DNA of 64,000 bases from Actinomycetes bacterium (lineage in GTDB: Bacteria; Actinomycetota; Acidimicrobiia; Acidimicrobiales; Palsa-688). The position numbers and the translations under genes were made by a program. Position 1 is the stretch's first letter; each line of letters opens with the position of its first letter. The notes beneath the pieces are model-generated. The model was not told where the DNA came from. It did no database searches and saw nothing but the letters and a program-made list of their open reading frames with translations. Location of the stretch: assembly GCA_021787035.1 (NCBI GenBank), contig JAJYMM010000166.1, forward strand, positions 1-64,000. The letters run 5' to 3'. Shown piece by piece: positions 1 to 7,797 of the stretch.

Positions 1-1
1 G

Positions 2-574
2 CGGGAGGACCGGCTGCTGCCACACATCGACTCGTGGCTGGGCAAGATGTTCGCCCCGGAGCGCATCGCGGCCACTGCCAGGGAGGTTGTGCAGGCTGAC
101 GCCGAGGGGCACCGCGAGGACCCCGCTGTCGTTCGGGCGCGGGCCGCGCTCATGGAGTGCGAACGCAAGCTCGCCAAACACCTCGACGGGCTCGAAGCCG
201 GCATCCCGGCCGAGGTCATCGCCCCCCGGATAGCTGCCACCCAGCGCGAGAAAGCCGCCGCCCAAGCGGTGCTGGCGACTGCACCTCCGGCGCCCAAGCC
301 CTTCACCCTTGACGAGGTAGTCGAAACGCTCTCGACGTTGCGGAACTTGCCGGAGCTACTCGAAGTCATCGAACAGGCCGACCGGGCGGCGCTCTATCAG
401 GCCCTCGGCCTAACCGTCCGATACCGCCGGATTGGCACCTCTGAACAGGTAAAACTCACGTCCAACCTCAAAGGCGTGGAGTTGAAGCGTGTCGGAGAAC
501 CGACTTGCAACTTTGGTCCAACACCAGGCCACCGGGGGGGCGTGGAGTTGGAGCGTGTCGGAGGGGGGACTTGA
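2..574 (+). CDS. Large serine recombinase, C-terminal part (5' end outside window)
   Basis: The frame is open from the left edge, so this is the 3' end of a longer gene. The visible 190 residues are charged and helical, with a long coiled-coil-like stretch (ALMECERKLAKHLDGLEAG) and a terminal domain with YQALGLTVRY. This matches the C-terminal end of actinobacterial large serine recombinases that follow the zinc ribbon; the catalytic domain lies outside the window. Such enzymes integrate or excise mobile elements. The last 45 residues look unlike the family (two copies of GVEL.RVG), and the stop codon lies inside the T-arm sequence of the tRNA-Leu gene on the other strand. The C-terminus was therefore probably formed by recombination at the tRNA gene. 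Family assignment is from recognition of the C-terminal region only. Confidence 0.7.
   Translation, partial: REDRLLPHIDSWLGKMFAPERIAATAREVVQADAEGHREDPAVVRARAALMECERKLAKHLDGLEAGIPAEVIAPRIAATQREKAAAQAVLATAPPAPKPFTLDEVVETLSTLRNLPELLEVIEQADRAALYQALGLTVRYRRIGTSEQVKLTSNLKGVELKRVGEPTCNFGPTPGHRGGVELERVGGGT
473..563. repeat. Direct repeat at tRNA-Leu 3' end, candidate attachment site
   Basis: Bases 473-497 and 539-563 match at 24 of 25 positions and are exactly 66 bases apart. The right copy includes the last eight bases of the tRNA-Leu gene (acceptor stem plus discriminator) and continues beyond it; the left copy lies within the recombinase reading frame. A repeated tRNA 3' end beside a recombinase gene is the usual mark of site-specific integration. 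The short spacing could equally reflect a simple tandem duplication. Confidence 0.55.
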
Positions 575-639
575 ACCCCCACGGGCTTGCGCCCACTAGC
601 ACCTCAAGCTAGCGCGTATACCTATTCCGCCACTCCGAC
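556..639 (-). tRNA. tRNA-Leu (anticodon GAG)
   Basis: Read on the minus strand, the acceptor arms GTCGGAG (639-633) and CTCCGAC (563-557) pair fully, followed by discriminator A at 556. The anticodon stem CTAGC/GCTAG encloses the loop TTGAGGT, giving anticodon GAG. A long variable arm (GGGC-GCAA-GCCC) follows, as in class II tRNA-Leu, and the T arm is GGGGG-TTCAAGT-CCCCC. CCA is not encoded. Length is 84 bases. Confidence 0.95.
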
Positions 640-930
640 GTGGCAGCCAGTCAGCATAGCCGCCAGCGCCGGCCAGGGTTGTCGGCGCCACTCGCCCCTG
701 AGCTCGGTCGCGAAAACGGGGCCCATCCCGGAGTTGTAGCCGCGCATCCCCGTTCGCTATGTAGATGTTATTTGCGGGCTGGAGGGCCGCCGAGGCGCCT
801 CCTCCGGCGAGCGGCTGACCGACCTGGGCAGGCCCGCCGGTACCAGCACCTACCCACGGACGCCGGATGACGCCGGCACGTTGGCCCGCCGAGCAGCCAT
901 AACCCTAGGTCGGCCACCGCTCAAAAGTGG
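640..930. other. Spacer between tRNA-Leu and drrB, no gene seen
   Basis: No convincing gene. The short open frames here have no recognisable domain and no ribosome binding site. The stretch would carry the tRNA promoter and the 3' region of the efflux operon. Confidence 0.5.
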
Positions 931-1788
931 TCAGTCCGTCGTGCGCCGGCGGAAGAGGAAAGAAGCGAACGGAGCGGCGACGGCGATCAACGCCACGGAC
1001 CAGATGAGAGCCGCGCCGAGGGGGTGCTCCACCGGCCACGAGCCATGTAGCGGCAGCGGGTTGGGGTTGCCAAATAGGTCGCGGACACTGGCCGTGACGG
1101 AGCTCACAGGGTTCCAGTCGGCGATCACCCGCAGCCAGCTCGGCATGTGGAGGGTCGGGACCAGCGCATTGGAGACAAACGCGAGCGGGAATATCACGAC
1201 GAACCCGACCGACATGGCAGACTCCGGCTCTTTCGCCAGGAGGCCAATGCACGCCGTTGCCCAAGCAAGGGCGTAGCTGAACAGGAGCGCCACCCCGAAC
1301 CCCGCGAGCACAGACAGCAGGGCGTGCCCAGGACGCCAGCCGACAGCGAGCCCCACCACCGCGACCACTGCGGAGCAGACAGCGGCTGAGAGCAGGTCTG
1401 CGACGGTACGACCGACGAGGACCGAAGCGCGCCACATCGGAAGGGTCCTGAAACGTTCCACCATGCCGTTGGAGAGGTCTTGGGCCAAGCCGACTCCAGT
1501 GCCCATCGAAGAAGTGACGAGGTTCATCGTGAGCAGGCCCGGGAGCACGAAGGCGGTGTAGCTGGCACCGCCGGGAAGCGACATCCCAGAGCCGAACACA
1601 TATACAAACAGCACCGTGAACAGCACAGGCTGCACCGTCACATCCGATAGCTGCATGGGCTCACGGAGGATGTGGACGAGGTTGCGCCGCGTCATTACCA
1701 CTACGTCCTTGGCCCGAGCGGCCAATGAGGGGAGAAATCCCACCCTTTCCCGTGACGCGGCCGTTATCGCTAGCTCGACAGTGCTCAC
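931..1788 (-). CDS. DrrB-type ABC-2 transporter permease
   Basis: A 285-residue membrane protein with six predicted transmembrane segments in the ABC-2 arrangement. It has the family sequence around MVERFRTLPMWRASVLVGRT (residues ~108-127), the loop after helix 2 in DrrB-type exporters. It would form the membrane channel of a drug or lipid exporter with the ATPase encoded just upstream. The GTG start overlaps the ATPase stop codon (GTGA, 1785-1788), so the two are translationally coupled. Substrate cannot be told from sequence. The TetR gene next door suggests induction by the exported compound. Confidence 0.9.
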   Translation of the reverse strand: MSTVELAITAASRERVGFLPSLAARAKDVVVMTRRNLVHILREPMQLSDVTVQPVLFTVLFVYVFGSGMSLPGGASYTAFVLPGLLTMNLVTSSMGTGVGLAQDLSNGMVERFRTLPMWRASVLVGRTVADLLSAAVCSAVVAVVGLAVGWRPGHALLSVLAGFGVALLFSYALAWATACIGLLAKEPESAMSVGFVVIFPLAFVSNALVPTLHMPSWLRVIADWNPVSSVTASVRDLFGNPNPLPLHGSWPVEHPLGAALIWSVALIAVAAPFASFLFRRRTTD

Positions 1789-2759
1789 GCCGCCACCTCC
1801 TCTCCAGTCTCTTCGCCAACGGGCTGGCCGGTCAGGGCGAAGAACACGTCGTCGAGCGACGGCTGGCGCACTTCTACGTCATCGACTAGGAGGCCGGCGG
1901 CGTCGAGTGCACGCACGACTAGGGTTGCGAGGCCCCGTTCGCCGTTGACGGGCGCCGAGATTTGCCGCCCTCCCTCAGAAAGGAGCGGGTCGCCCGTCAC
2001 ATAAGGAGCGAGAGCCGGCACAACCGTCTCGCGGCTCGCATGGGCCGAGAGCGTCACATGAAGGCGGGCACCGCCAACGGAACGCTTCAGTTCGGCCGGG
2101 GTTCCCTCGGCGATCGCCTTACCGTGGTCAACGACGACAACTCTTTTCGCAAGCCTGTCGGCCTCATCTAGGTACTGGGTGGTGAGCAGAACGGTCACGC
2201 CTTGGGCCACTAGGTCCTCAACGACTCCCCACACTTCGGCGCGACTTGTCGGGTCCAGCCCTGTCGTCGGCTCGTCCAAGAACAAGACGGGAGGACTTGC
2301 CACCAGGCTGGCCGCCAGGTCAAGCCGGCGGCGCATTCCTCCCGAGTACCCCTTGGCGACTCGCCCACCCGCTTCTGAGAGGTCGAAGCGCTCAAGCAGC
2401 TCGCGAGCCCTGCGGGCAGCGTCACGGCGCGATAAACCGGACAGCTCTCCGATCATCTGGAGGTTTTGCACGCCCGTGAGCAGCCCGTCCATCGTCACGT
2501 CCTGCGCCGTCACCCCTATCTTCCGACGCACTTGAGCTGGGTGGGCGACCACGTCGTAGCCAGCCACGCGCGCGCTGCCGCAATCGGGAACAGTCCGGGT
2601 TGTAAGGACCCTGACGGCCGTCGTCTTGCCCGCCCCGTTGGGGCCGAGCAGGGAGAGGACCGTACCCTTTTCCACTGTCACGTCAAGGCCGGCGAGCGCT
2701 TGGACCCCCCCATAGCGCTTGACCAGGCCCTCTGCTTCGATGACCGGGTGTGTTGCCAT
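1785..2759 (-). CDS. DrrA-type ABC transporter ATPase
   Basis: ATPase subunit of an ABC exporter. Walker A is GPNGAGKTT, the signature motif is YSGGMRRRLDLA and Walker B is [11 protein letters not shown]. The C-terminal extension has the DrrA-type ending (PSLDDVFFALTG). An ATG 24 bases further upstream (2783) is in frame, but only the ATG at 2759 has a good ribosome binding site (GGAGGAG, six bases away), so that start was chosen. It is followed by drrB with a 4-base overlap. The promoter region contains a palindrome that probably binds the divergent TetR protein. Confidence 0.92.
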   Translation of the reverse strand: MATHPVIEAEGLVKRYGGVQALAGLDVTVEKGTVLSLLGPNGAGKTTAVRVLTTRTVPDCGSARVAGYDVVAHPAQVRRKIGVTAQDVTMDGLLTGVQNLQMIGELSGLSRRDAARRARELLERFDLSEAGGRVAKGYSGGMRRRLDLAASLVASPPVLFLDEPTTGLDPTSRAEVWGVVEDLVAQGVTVLLTTQYLDEADRLAKRVVVVDHGKAIAEGTPAELKRSVGGARLHVTLSAHASRETVVPALAPYVTGDPLLSEGGRQISAPVNGERGLATLVVRALDAAGLLVDDVEVRQPSLDDVFFALTGQPVGEETGEEVAA

Positions 2760-2793
2760 TCCGTCTCCTCCTGCGGCTGCCATTCGATAGCCG

Positions 2794-2815
2794 GCTTACC
2801 TGCCGCACGGTAAGC
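2794..2815. promoter_or_regulatory. Candidate TetR operator palindrome
   Basis: A perfect 7-base inverted repeat, GCTTACC (2794-2800) and GGTAAGC (2809-2815), with an 8-base spacer. It lies between the divergent drrA and TetR genes. Size and position fit a TetR-family operator controlling both promoters. Confidence 0.65.
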
Positions 2816-2870
2816 AACCTCCCGCCAGAATAGCGACCTACTGGCCGGCCGTCAAGTAGAATATCGGTGA

Positions 2871-3584
2871 ATGGCACGCGAGCAGGGAACCAGGGAGCGG
2901 ATCCTCGATGTAGCGCTCGAGCTGTTCACCGACGAGGGGTACGACCGCACATCCCTGCGAGAGATCGCGGAGCGCCTCGGGGTCACCAAGGCCGCCCTCT
3001 ACTACCACTTCCCGAGCAAGGCGGACATCCTCTTTGCGCTACACCTGCGCATGCACGCCCTGATCGAGGAGCCGCTCGAGCAGCTTGGGTCCGGCCCAGT
3101 CACACTGGACCGGTGGGAGGCTTTCCTTGCGGCCGCCCTTCAGAAGCTCGAAAACAACACGGCTCTTTTCCTCCTACACCGGAACAACCAGGCTGCTTTT
3201 TCCGAGTTGCACGACGAAACCCACAAGCACGCCCACACGGAGCTCGAGGAATGGGCGAACAAGGTGTTCAGCGACCCCACGCTCAGCCCAGACGAACGGG
3301 TGAAACTGGCAGCCTCATTCGGCGTCGCGTTCATCACGCCGATGATCGTAACCCTGCTTGGGCCCGACACGCGCGAGCTGTTGGCGCCGTCTCTGCGCAA
3401 GATCGTTCACGCCATCCTCCACGCACCCGACGTGTGCGATGACGCCGGCGGGGCAGGTGCCGGCGGGGCAGGTGCCGGCGGGGCAGGTGCCGGCGGGGCA
3501 GGTGCCGGCGGGGCAGGTGCCGGCGGGGCAGGTGCCGGCGGGGCAGGTGCCGGGCAGCGGAAGGACCGACCGGCGAGGGGCTAG
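2871..3584 (+). CDS. TetR/AcrR family transcriptional regulator with repeat tail
   Basis: The N-terminal helix-turn-helix is typical of the family (residues ~8-54, TSLREIAERLGVTKAALYYH). The rest is the helical ligand-binding domain up to about residue 190. It is transcribed away from drrAB and probably represses that pump and itself through the palindrome at 2794-2815. The protein ends in an unusual tail: seven copies of the pentapeptide GGAGA encoded by a 15-base tandem repeat, then a short basic end. The tail lies beyond the last helix expected for the family and is probably disordered and dispensable. Confidence 0.92.
   Translation: MAREQGTRERILDVALELFTDEGYDRTSLREIAERLGVTKAALYYHFPSKADILFALHLRMHALIEEPLEQLGSGPVTLDRWEAFLAAALQKLENNTALFLLHRNNQAAFSELHDETHKHAHTELEEWANKVFSDPTLSPDERVKLAASFGVAFITPMIVTLLGPDTRELLAPSLRKIVHAILHAPDVCDDAGGAGAGGAGAGGAGAGGAGAGGAGAGGAGAGGAGAGQRKDRPARG
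3444..3551 (+). repeat. 15-base tandem repeat in the TetR gene
   Basis: Unit GCCGGCGGGGCAGGT, seven full identical copies plus a partial one, read in frame as GGAGA repeats near the C-terminus. Perfect identity between copies suggests recent expansion. Confidence 0.97.
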
Positions 3585-3688
3585 GGGCCGGTCCTCACGA
3601 CGCAGATCTTCCAAATGCCTCCGTGGGGGCGCGGTGTCGGCGAGGGGGCGCGGCCAGGCCGCCAGCGCCGGGCGCCCCCGCTTCCAGC

Positions 3689-4735
3689 TCAGTAATACCA
3701 GGGGAAAGGCGACCAGTCGGGCCGGCGCCGGCCCAGGAAGGCATCACGCCCCTCGGCCGCTTCCTCCGTCATGTAGGCCAACCGGGTCGCTTCGCCGGCG
3801 AAGAGCTGCTGGCCGGCGAGCCCATCATCGGCCAAGTTGAAGGCATATTTGAGCATACGAACGGCCATGGGGCTCTTTGCGTTGACCTCGGCCGCCCACT
3901 CGAGCGCGACTGCCTCCAGTGACGCGTGGGGTACCACGGCATTGACCATGCCCATTTTGTACGCCTCTTCGGCTCCATAGGTCCGGCCGACGAAAAAGAT
4001 CTCTCGTGCGCGTTTCTGGCCCACCTGGCGAGCAAGGTAGGCAGACCCGTAGCCGCCGTCGAAGCTCGCGACGTCCGCGTCAGTCTGGCGAAAGCGGGCG
4101 TGCTCGGCGCTTGCGAGCGTGAGGTCAGCGACCACATGGAGGCTGTGGCCGCCACCGGCAGCCCACCCCGGGACCACAGCGATAACCACCTTAGGCATGC
4201 TCCGGATCAACCGCTGCACTTCGAGGATGTGGAGGCGGCCCAACTTGGCTTGTTCGTCCCGCGAGCTCTCGACACGCGCATCCTCAACCGGGGCGTCCCC
4301 AACCGGGGCGCCTGTAACGGGCGTGCTCCCAGCCTGAGTGTCACAAGTGGGAGCCACCAGGGCCCTTCCTCCCGTCACCGTCTTCCCCTGTTCGTACTTC
4401 GCCTGTTCGTACTCGTACCCGGCCCGCCCTCGAACGCGCTGGTCTCCGCCCGAACAGAATGCCCAGCCGCCGTCTTTCGAGGAAGGCCCGTTGCCCGTAA
4501 GCAGCACGCACCCTACGTCGGGCGAGCAGCGCGCGTGGTCCAGGCAGGCATACAGCTCGTCGACCGTCCGCGGCCTGAAGGCGTTGCGGACCTCCGGACG
4601 GTTTATCGCAACCCGAACGGTGCCCTGGGAGGTGGCCCGATGGTACGTGACGTCAACCAGGTTGCCGGCGAAGCCCTCCACGGGCCGCCAAGCGGCGGGG
4701 TCGAACAGCTCGGACACGAAGTTGTCGTCAGCCAC
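3689..4735 (-). CDS. menB: 1,4-dihydroxy-2-naphthoyl-CoA synthase
   Basis: Menaquinone biosynthesis enzyme of the crotonase fold that closes the second ring of o-succinylbenzoyl-CoA. MenB features: CSGGDQRVRG (residues ~94-103), HILEVQRLIRSMPKVVIA, PGWAAGGGHSL (oxyanion hole), SFDGGYGS and the C-terminal RRPDWSPFPWY. The 348-residue length is longer than usual because residues ~108-164 hold an insertion of about 40 extra residues in the active-site loop between GDQRVRG and GRLHILE. The insertion is made of short repeats (YEYEQAKYEQGK, then APVGDAPVEDARVE). The start is GTG with no clear ribosome binding site and could lie slightly elsewhere. No other men genes are in the window. Confidence 0.92.
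   Translation of the reverse strand: MADDNFVSELFDPAAWRPVEGFAGNLVDVTYHRATSQGTVRVAINRPEVRNAFRPRTVDELYACLDHARCSPDVGCVLLTGNGPSSKDGGWAFCSGGDQRVRGRAGYEYEQAKYEQGKTVTGGRALVAPTCDTQAGSTPVTGAPVGDAPVEDARVESSRDEQAKLGRLHILEVQRLIRSMPKVVIAVVPGWAAGGGHSLHVVADLTLASAEHARFRQTDADVASFDGGYGSAYLARQVGQKRAREIFFVGRTYGAEEAYKMGMVNAVVPHASLEAVALEWAAEVNAKSPMAVRMLKYAFNLADDGLAGQQLFAGEATRLAYMTEEAAEGRDAFLGRRRPDWSPFPWYY
4244..4414 (-). repeat. Repeat-derived insertion inside menB
   Basis: Two degenerate 15-base repeat tracts: TGTTCGTACTTCGCC-like units (about 4388-4414) and CCGGGGCGTCCCCAA-like units (about 4281-4325). They are read in frame as YEQAK-like and APVGD-like pentapeptides. They fill the loop between two conserved MenB motifs. 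Confidence 0.75.
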
Positions 4736-5138
4736 GGCTGCGAGGCTACTAGCGAGTACCGAGGACCATTCACTCGACTGTCACCGGCATTGGCCGGCCG
4801 GGTGAGTGTCACAGCCGAAGCGGTTCCGACGCCAAGGCAGCTCTCCAGCTCGTTCAAGCTCAGTGCCGGCTACGCAGGCATTCTCCCGCCCAAGCGCGAA
4901 CGGAGCCTCAGGCACGGCCACCCGACAGCGCGCAAGGCTCCGACTGAGATCGACCGTACACCCAAGCGGCCCCATGCTGCTCGGCAAGCTCACTCGACGG
5001 ACGGCCGAGATATCCGGCCACAACGCCACCATCCCGCCGGGCCCACAACGTTGCGCCCTTCGCAATCAACTAGCCCTGTCCTTACTCGTGCGAGCGCCGC
5101 GAAGCAAACCCATCCGAAGCGCGAGCTGCCACCACCGC
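4736..5138. other. Intergenic spacer, no gene seen
   Basis: This 400-base gap lies upstream of menB and downstream of the sugar transporter operon. Open frames here have no recognisable domain. It should contain the menB promoter, but no clear -10/-35 pair or hairpin was seen. Confidence 0.5.
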
Positions 5139-5945
5139 TCACATCGAGCTCGCCGAACCCTCATCCCAGGAAAGTTCCGCGACCACCGGCCTGTGGTCCG
5201 AGGCAGCGACCACGGCATCATTGTCGACGATGTAGGACCTAGACACATGCGGCACGAGCAAACCGTTGACAAAGATGTAGTCAACCCGCGAACCTTCCAC
5301 CTTTATTAGAGTCGACTCGCCTTCGGTGCGATGAGGGTGCAACAGGCGCAACGAGTCCATCAAACCCGTTGCCTTTATGGCCCGAACAACCTCGCCGTTC
5401 ACCGCCGCACGGTGGTCCTCCGGCACTTCGCGCACTGGCCCTGATAAGCCCGCGCCCGGCTCCCTCGCGTTGAAGTCACCCATTACTACCACCCCACCTT
5501 CGGCTTCAGCCAGCACGCCGAGCAAGGCTCCGAGCTCACGAAACTTGAGGAAGCGCACTTCGGCGTCGACCAACGCGCGCAGGTGGACCACGAACAGCCG
5601 CACGGCTGGCAGGCCGGGAAAACGAAACAGCGTCTCCAAGACCGGCCTGAACATCGCCCGTCGGTCCCCCTCGTGCACCCTCACTAGTTCGGGCCACACT
5701 TTGGCCAACACGAGCAGGTGCTCAAACACCGGCGCCCCCTCACGACAGTCCTCAGCGCCGTTTGCCCTTCCCCACACTGGCACCATCCCCAGCTCTCGGG
5801 CCAAGTCTAGTCCGCCTTCAAGACTATTTATCTCTTGACAGGCGACGATATCAGGGTCCTCGGCCCGCACCACATCCACCAACGCGCCCAACCGGTCCCC
5901 CGGGGCATGGAGCATATTATAGGTCATCAGCCGCAATGTATTCAA
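5139..5945 (-). CDS. Endonuclease/exonuclease/phosphatase (DNase I fold) family protein
   Basis: A 268-residue metal-dependent phosphoesterase. Family motifs are in order: RLMTYNM at the N-terminus, the metal-binding Glu in DIVACQEINSL (residues ~34-44), VVMGDFNARE and the C-terminal SDHRPV. Family members cleave DNA, phosphoinositides, sphingomyelin or other phosphodiesters; the substrate is unknown. No signal peptide is seen, so it is probably cytoplasmic. It is the last gene of the sugar-type ABC operon, eight bases after the permease, which suggests it acts on an imported phosphodiester. The start is TTG with GGAGAGG just upstream. Confidence 0.85.
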   Translation of the reverse strand: MNTLRLMTYNMLHAPGDRLGALVDVVRAEDPDIVACQEINSLEGGLDLARELGMVPVWGRANGAEDCREGAPVFEHLLVLAKVWPELVRVHEGDRRAMFRPVLETLFRFPGLPAVRLFVVHLRALVDAEVRFLKFRELGALLGVLAEAEGGVVVMGDFNAREPGAGLSGPVREVPEDHRAAVNGEVVRAIKATGLMDSLRLLHPHRTEGESTLIKVEGSRVDYIFVNGLLVPHVSRSYIVDNDAVVAASDHRPVVAELSWDEGSASSM

Positions 5946-5953
5946 TTCCTCTC

Positions 5954-6793
5954 CTAACCCACGTCGGTAATGAAACTTATACCTTTAACGAAGTATTTGT
6001 TGCCGACAAAAAACACGACTATCAACGGCAGCGTAAACACGACAGCCGCCGCCATCATCAGGTTCCACTCGACCGAGTACTTCGTCAAAAATGCCGTCAA
6101 GCCAAGCGACAATGTCCACTGTGCAGGCTGGTTGAGGTAGATGAGCGGACCAAGGTACTCAGTCCAAGCTTGCACGAACGCGAGGACCCCGACCGAGGCA
6201 ATGACAGGCCTGCTCACGGGCATAATTATCCGCGCATAAATGTGCAGCTCCGAGGCCCCGTCGATCCTAGCCGCTTCGCTTAAGGACTCCGGTATCCGCA
6301 AGAAAAACTGCCGGAAAAGAAACACATAGTACGGACTCCCAACGAAGGCCGGGATGATCAGTGGCAAGTAAGTGTTGATCCACCCGAGATCCCTGAAGAT
6401 AACGTACGTCGGCACCAGCGTTACGACCCCTGGAAGGAGCATCGTCACTATAAGCAACCAAAATAGCGGCTTACGTCCAGGCCAATCTACCTTCGCCAGC
6501 CCATACGCAACGACACTCCCCGATAGTACGGTCCCGATGACCGTCAACGCCGACAACATCACCGTGTTGCCAAGCTGACGCCAAAACGGTATCAGCGACA
6601 GCGCACGCGAATAGTTGCTCAAATGGAGCGGCCACACCCACCACTGGACAGGGGTCGTGAAGAGCTGGTGGTTGGTCTTGACTGAAGACAGCACCATCCA
6701 GTAGAAGGGCAACAACACCACGGCCGACGTCGCGAGTAGTAGCGCGTACGATGTCGACTGCGAGGCTCCTCTCAACAGCTTCGCCTTCCTCAT
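5954..6793 (-). CDS. Carbohydrate ABC transporter permease, MalG type
   Basis: Inner-membrane permease with six predicted helices and the EAA loop SEAARIDGASELHIYARIIM (residues ~179-198), which contacts the ATPase. The ATG start overlaps the stop of the preceding permease (ATGA, 6790-6793); an upstream TTG at 6823 is less likely. It pairs with the MalF-type protein and binding protein upstream. No ATPase is in this operon, so a shared MsiK-like ATPase elsewhere in the genome is expected, as in other actinobacterial sugar importers. Confidence 0.92.
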   Translation of the reverse strand: MRKAKLLRGASQSTSYALLLATSAVVLLPFYWMVLSSVKTNHQLFTTPVQWWVWPLHLSNYSRALSLIPFWRQLGNTVMLSALTVIGTVLSGSVVAYGLAKVDWPGRKPLFWLLIVTMLLPGVVTLVPTYVIFRDLGWINTYLPLIIPAFVGSPYYVFLFRQFFLRIPESLSEAARIDGASELHIYARIIMPVSRPVIASVGVLAFVQAWTEYLGPLIYLNQPAQWTLSLGLTAFLTKYSVEWNLMMAAAVVFTLPLIVVFFVGNKYFVKGISFITDVG

Positions 6794-7797
6794 TGCTTCC
6801 GCCACCCTTCGTAGAACACCCAACGGGCAGACACCCTCAGGAGCACTGCGATCACGACCAGCATCATCATGAAAAGCACCCAGCCCATAGCGGACGCGTA
6901 GCCAACCCGCAGATCACCAAAGGCGACCTCGTAGAGGTAGACAACCGCAAACTGAAGACTGTTACCGAGGCCTACCGAGCTCCCACCGCTCTCTCCCCCA
7001 CCCATGATAAAAGCCTGGGTGAAGTACTGCATCGCGCCAAGCACCCCCATTACCGCGTTGAACAGTATAAGCGGCGACAGCGCGGGCAGGGTCACATGGC
7101 GGAACCGCCTCCATAGACCCGCTCCATCAACCTTGGCGGCATCGACCAGCATTGGCGAGATCCCCTGCAGGCCGGCGAGAAAAATGATCGCTGCGCCCCC
7201 GATGCCCCAGACGTTCAGCAGCACGATAGAGGGTTTGGACCACGAAATACTGTTTAGCCACAGTGGGCCCAGGATGTGGAACCAGCCAAGGATGGTGTTG
7301 ACCAACCCAAACTGCGGATTGAGCACCCACATCCATAAGATCGCGCTGGCCACCGTCGGCACCATCTGTGGAAGGTAAAGCACGGTCCTAAAGACACGCT
7401 GGCCATAGACGGGGACATTTAGTAAGAGAGCATAACCGAGCGCTACGACCAGGCTGAGCGGCACCATCACCACGACGAGGTAAAAGGTGTTGCCGAGTGC
7501 CTGTCGAAACTGAGGGTCTCGCAGCAGCCCGCCGTAGTTGGCGAGGCCCACAAACTGGTAGGAGCTCACGATGTCGTAGTTCGTGAAGCTGTAGTAGAGC
7601 GACAAGGCCATCGGGTAGAGGACCAAGCCCCCGGTACCGATCAGCCATGGGCTCACAAACGCTAGGCCCCACAAACACCTCCGCCGCCGAAGGCTAAGCC
7701 ACTTCCGTCTACGGCGGCCGTCTTGGAGGTCCCCAGGGGCCGCCGGCGCGCCCTCAATCGCGCGCCGGCGCTCGGCGACTGGTGCTGTCGCCGTCAC
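6790..7797 (-). CDS. Carbohydrate ABC transporter permease, MalF type
   Basis: Inner-membrane permease of 335 residues with an Arg-rich cytoplasmic N-terminus (RRRRKWLSLRRRRCLWG) and six predicted helices. The EAA loop is VDAAKVDGAGLWRRFRHVTL (residues ~237-256). GTG start overlapping the binding-protein stop codon (GTGA). It forms the transport channel with the MalG-type subunit. Confidence 0.92.
   Translation of the reverse strand: MTATAPVAERRRAIEGAPAAPGDLQDGRRRRKWLSLRRRRCLWGLAFVSPWLIGTGGLVLYPMALSLYYSFTNYDIVSSYQFVGLANYGGLLRDPQFRQALGNTFYLVVVMVPLSLVVALGYALLLNVPVYGQRVFRTVLYLPQMVPTVASAILWMWVLNPQFGLVNTILGWFHILGPLWLNSISWSKPSIVLLNVWGIGGAAIIFLAGLQGISPMLVDAAKVDGAGLWRRFRHVTLPALSPLILFNAVMGVLGAMQYFTQAFIMGGGESGGSSVGLGNSLQFAVVYLYEVAFGDLRVGYASAMGWVLFMMMLVVIAVLLRVSARWVFYEGWRKQ

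Noticed and set aside
640-870. Gene after the tRNA
   Set aside because: Arg/Pro/Gly-rich translation with no ribosome binding site or recognisable motif.
3926-5242. 438-codon plus-strand frame over menB
   Set aside because: Antisense shadow of menB, low-complexity composition and no domain; MenB motifs on the minus strand are unambiguous.
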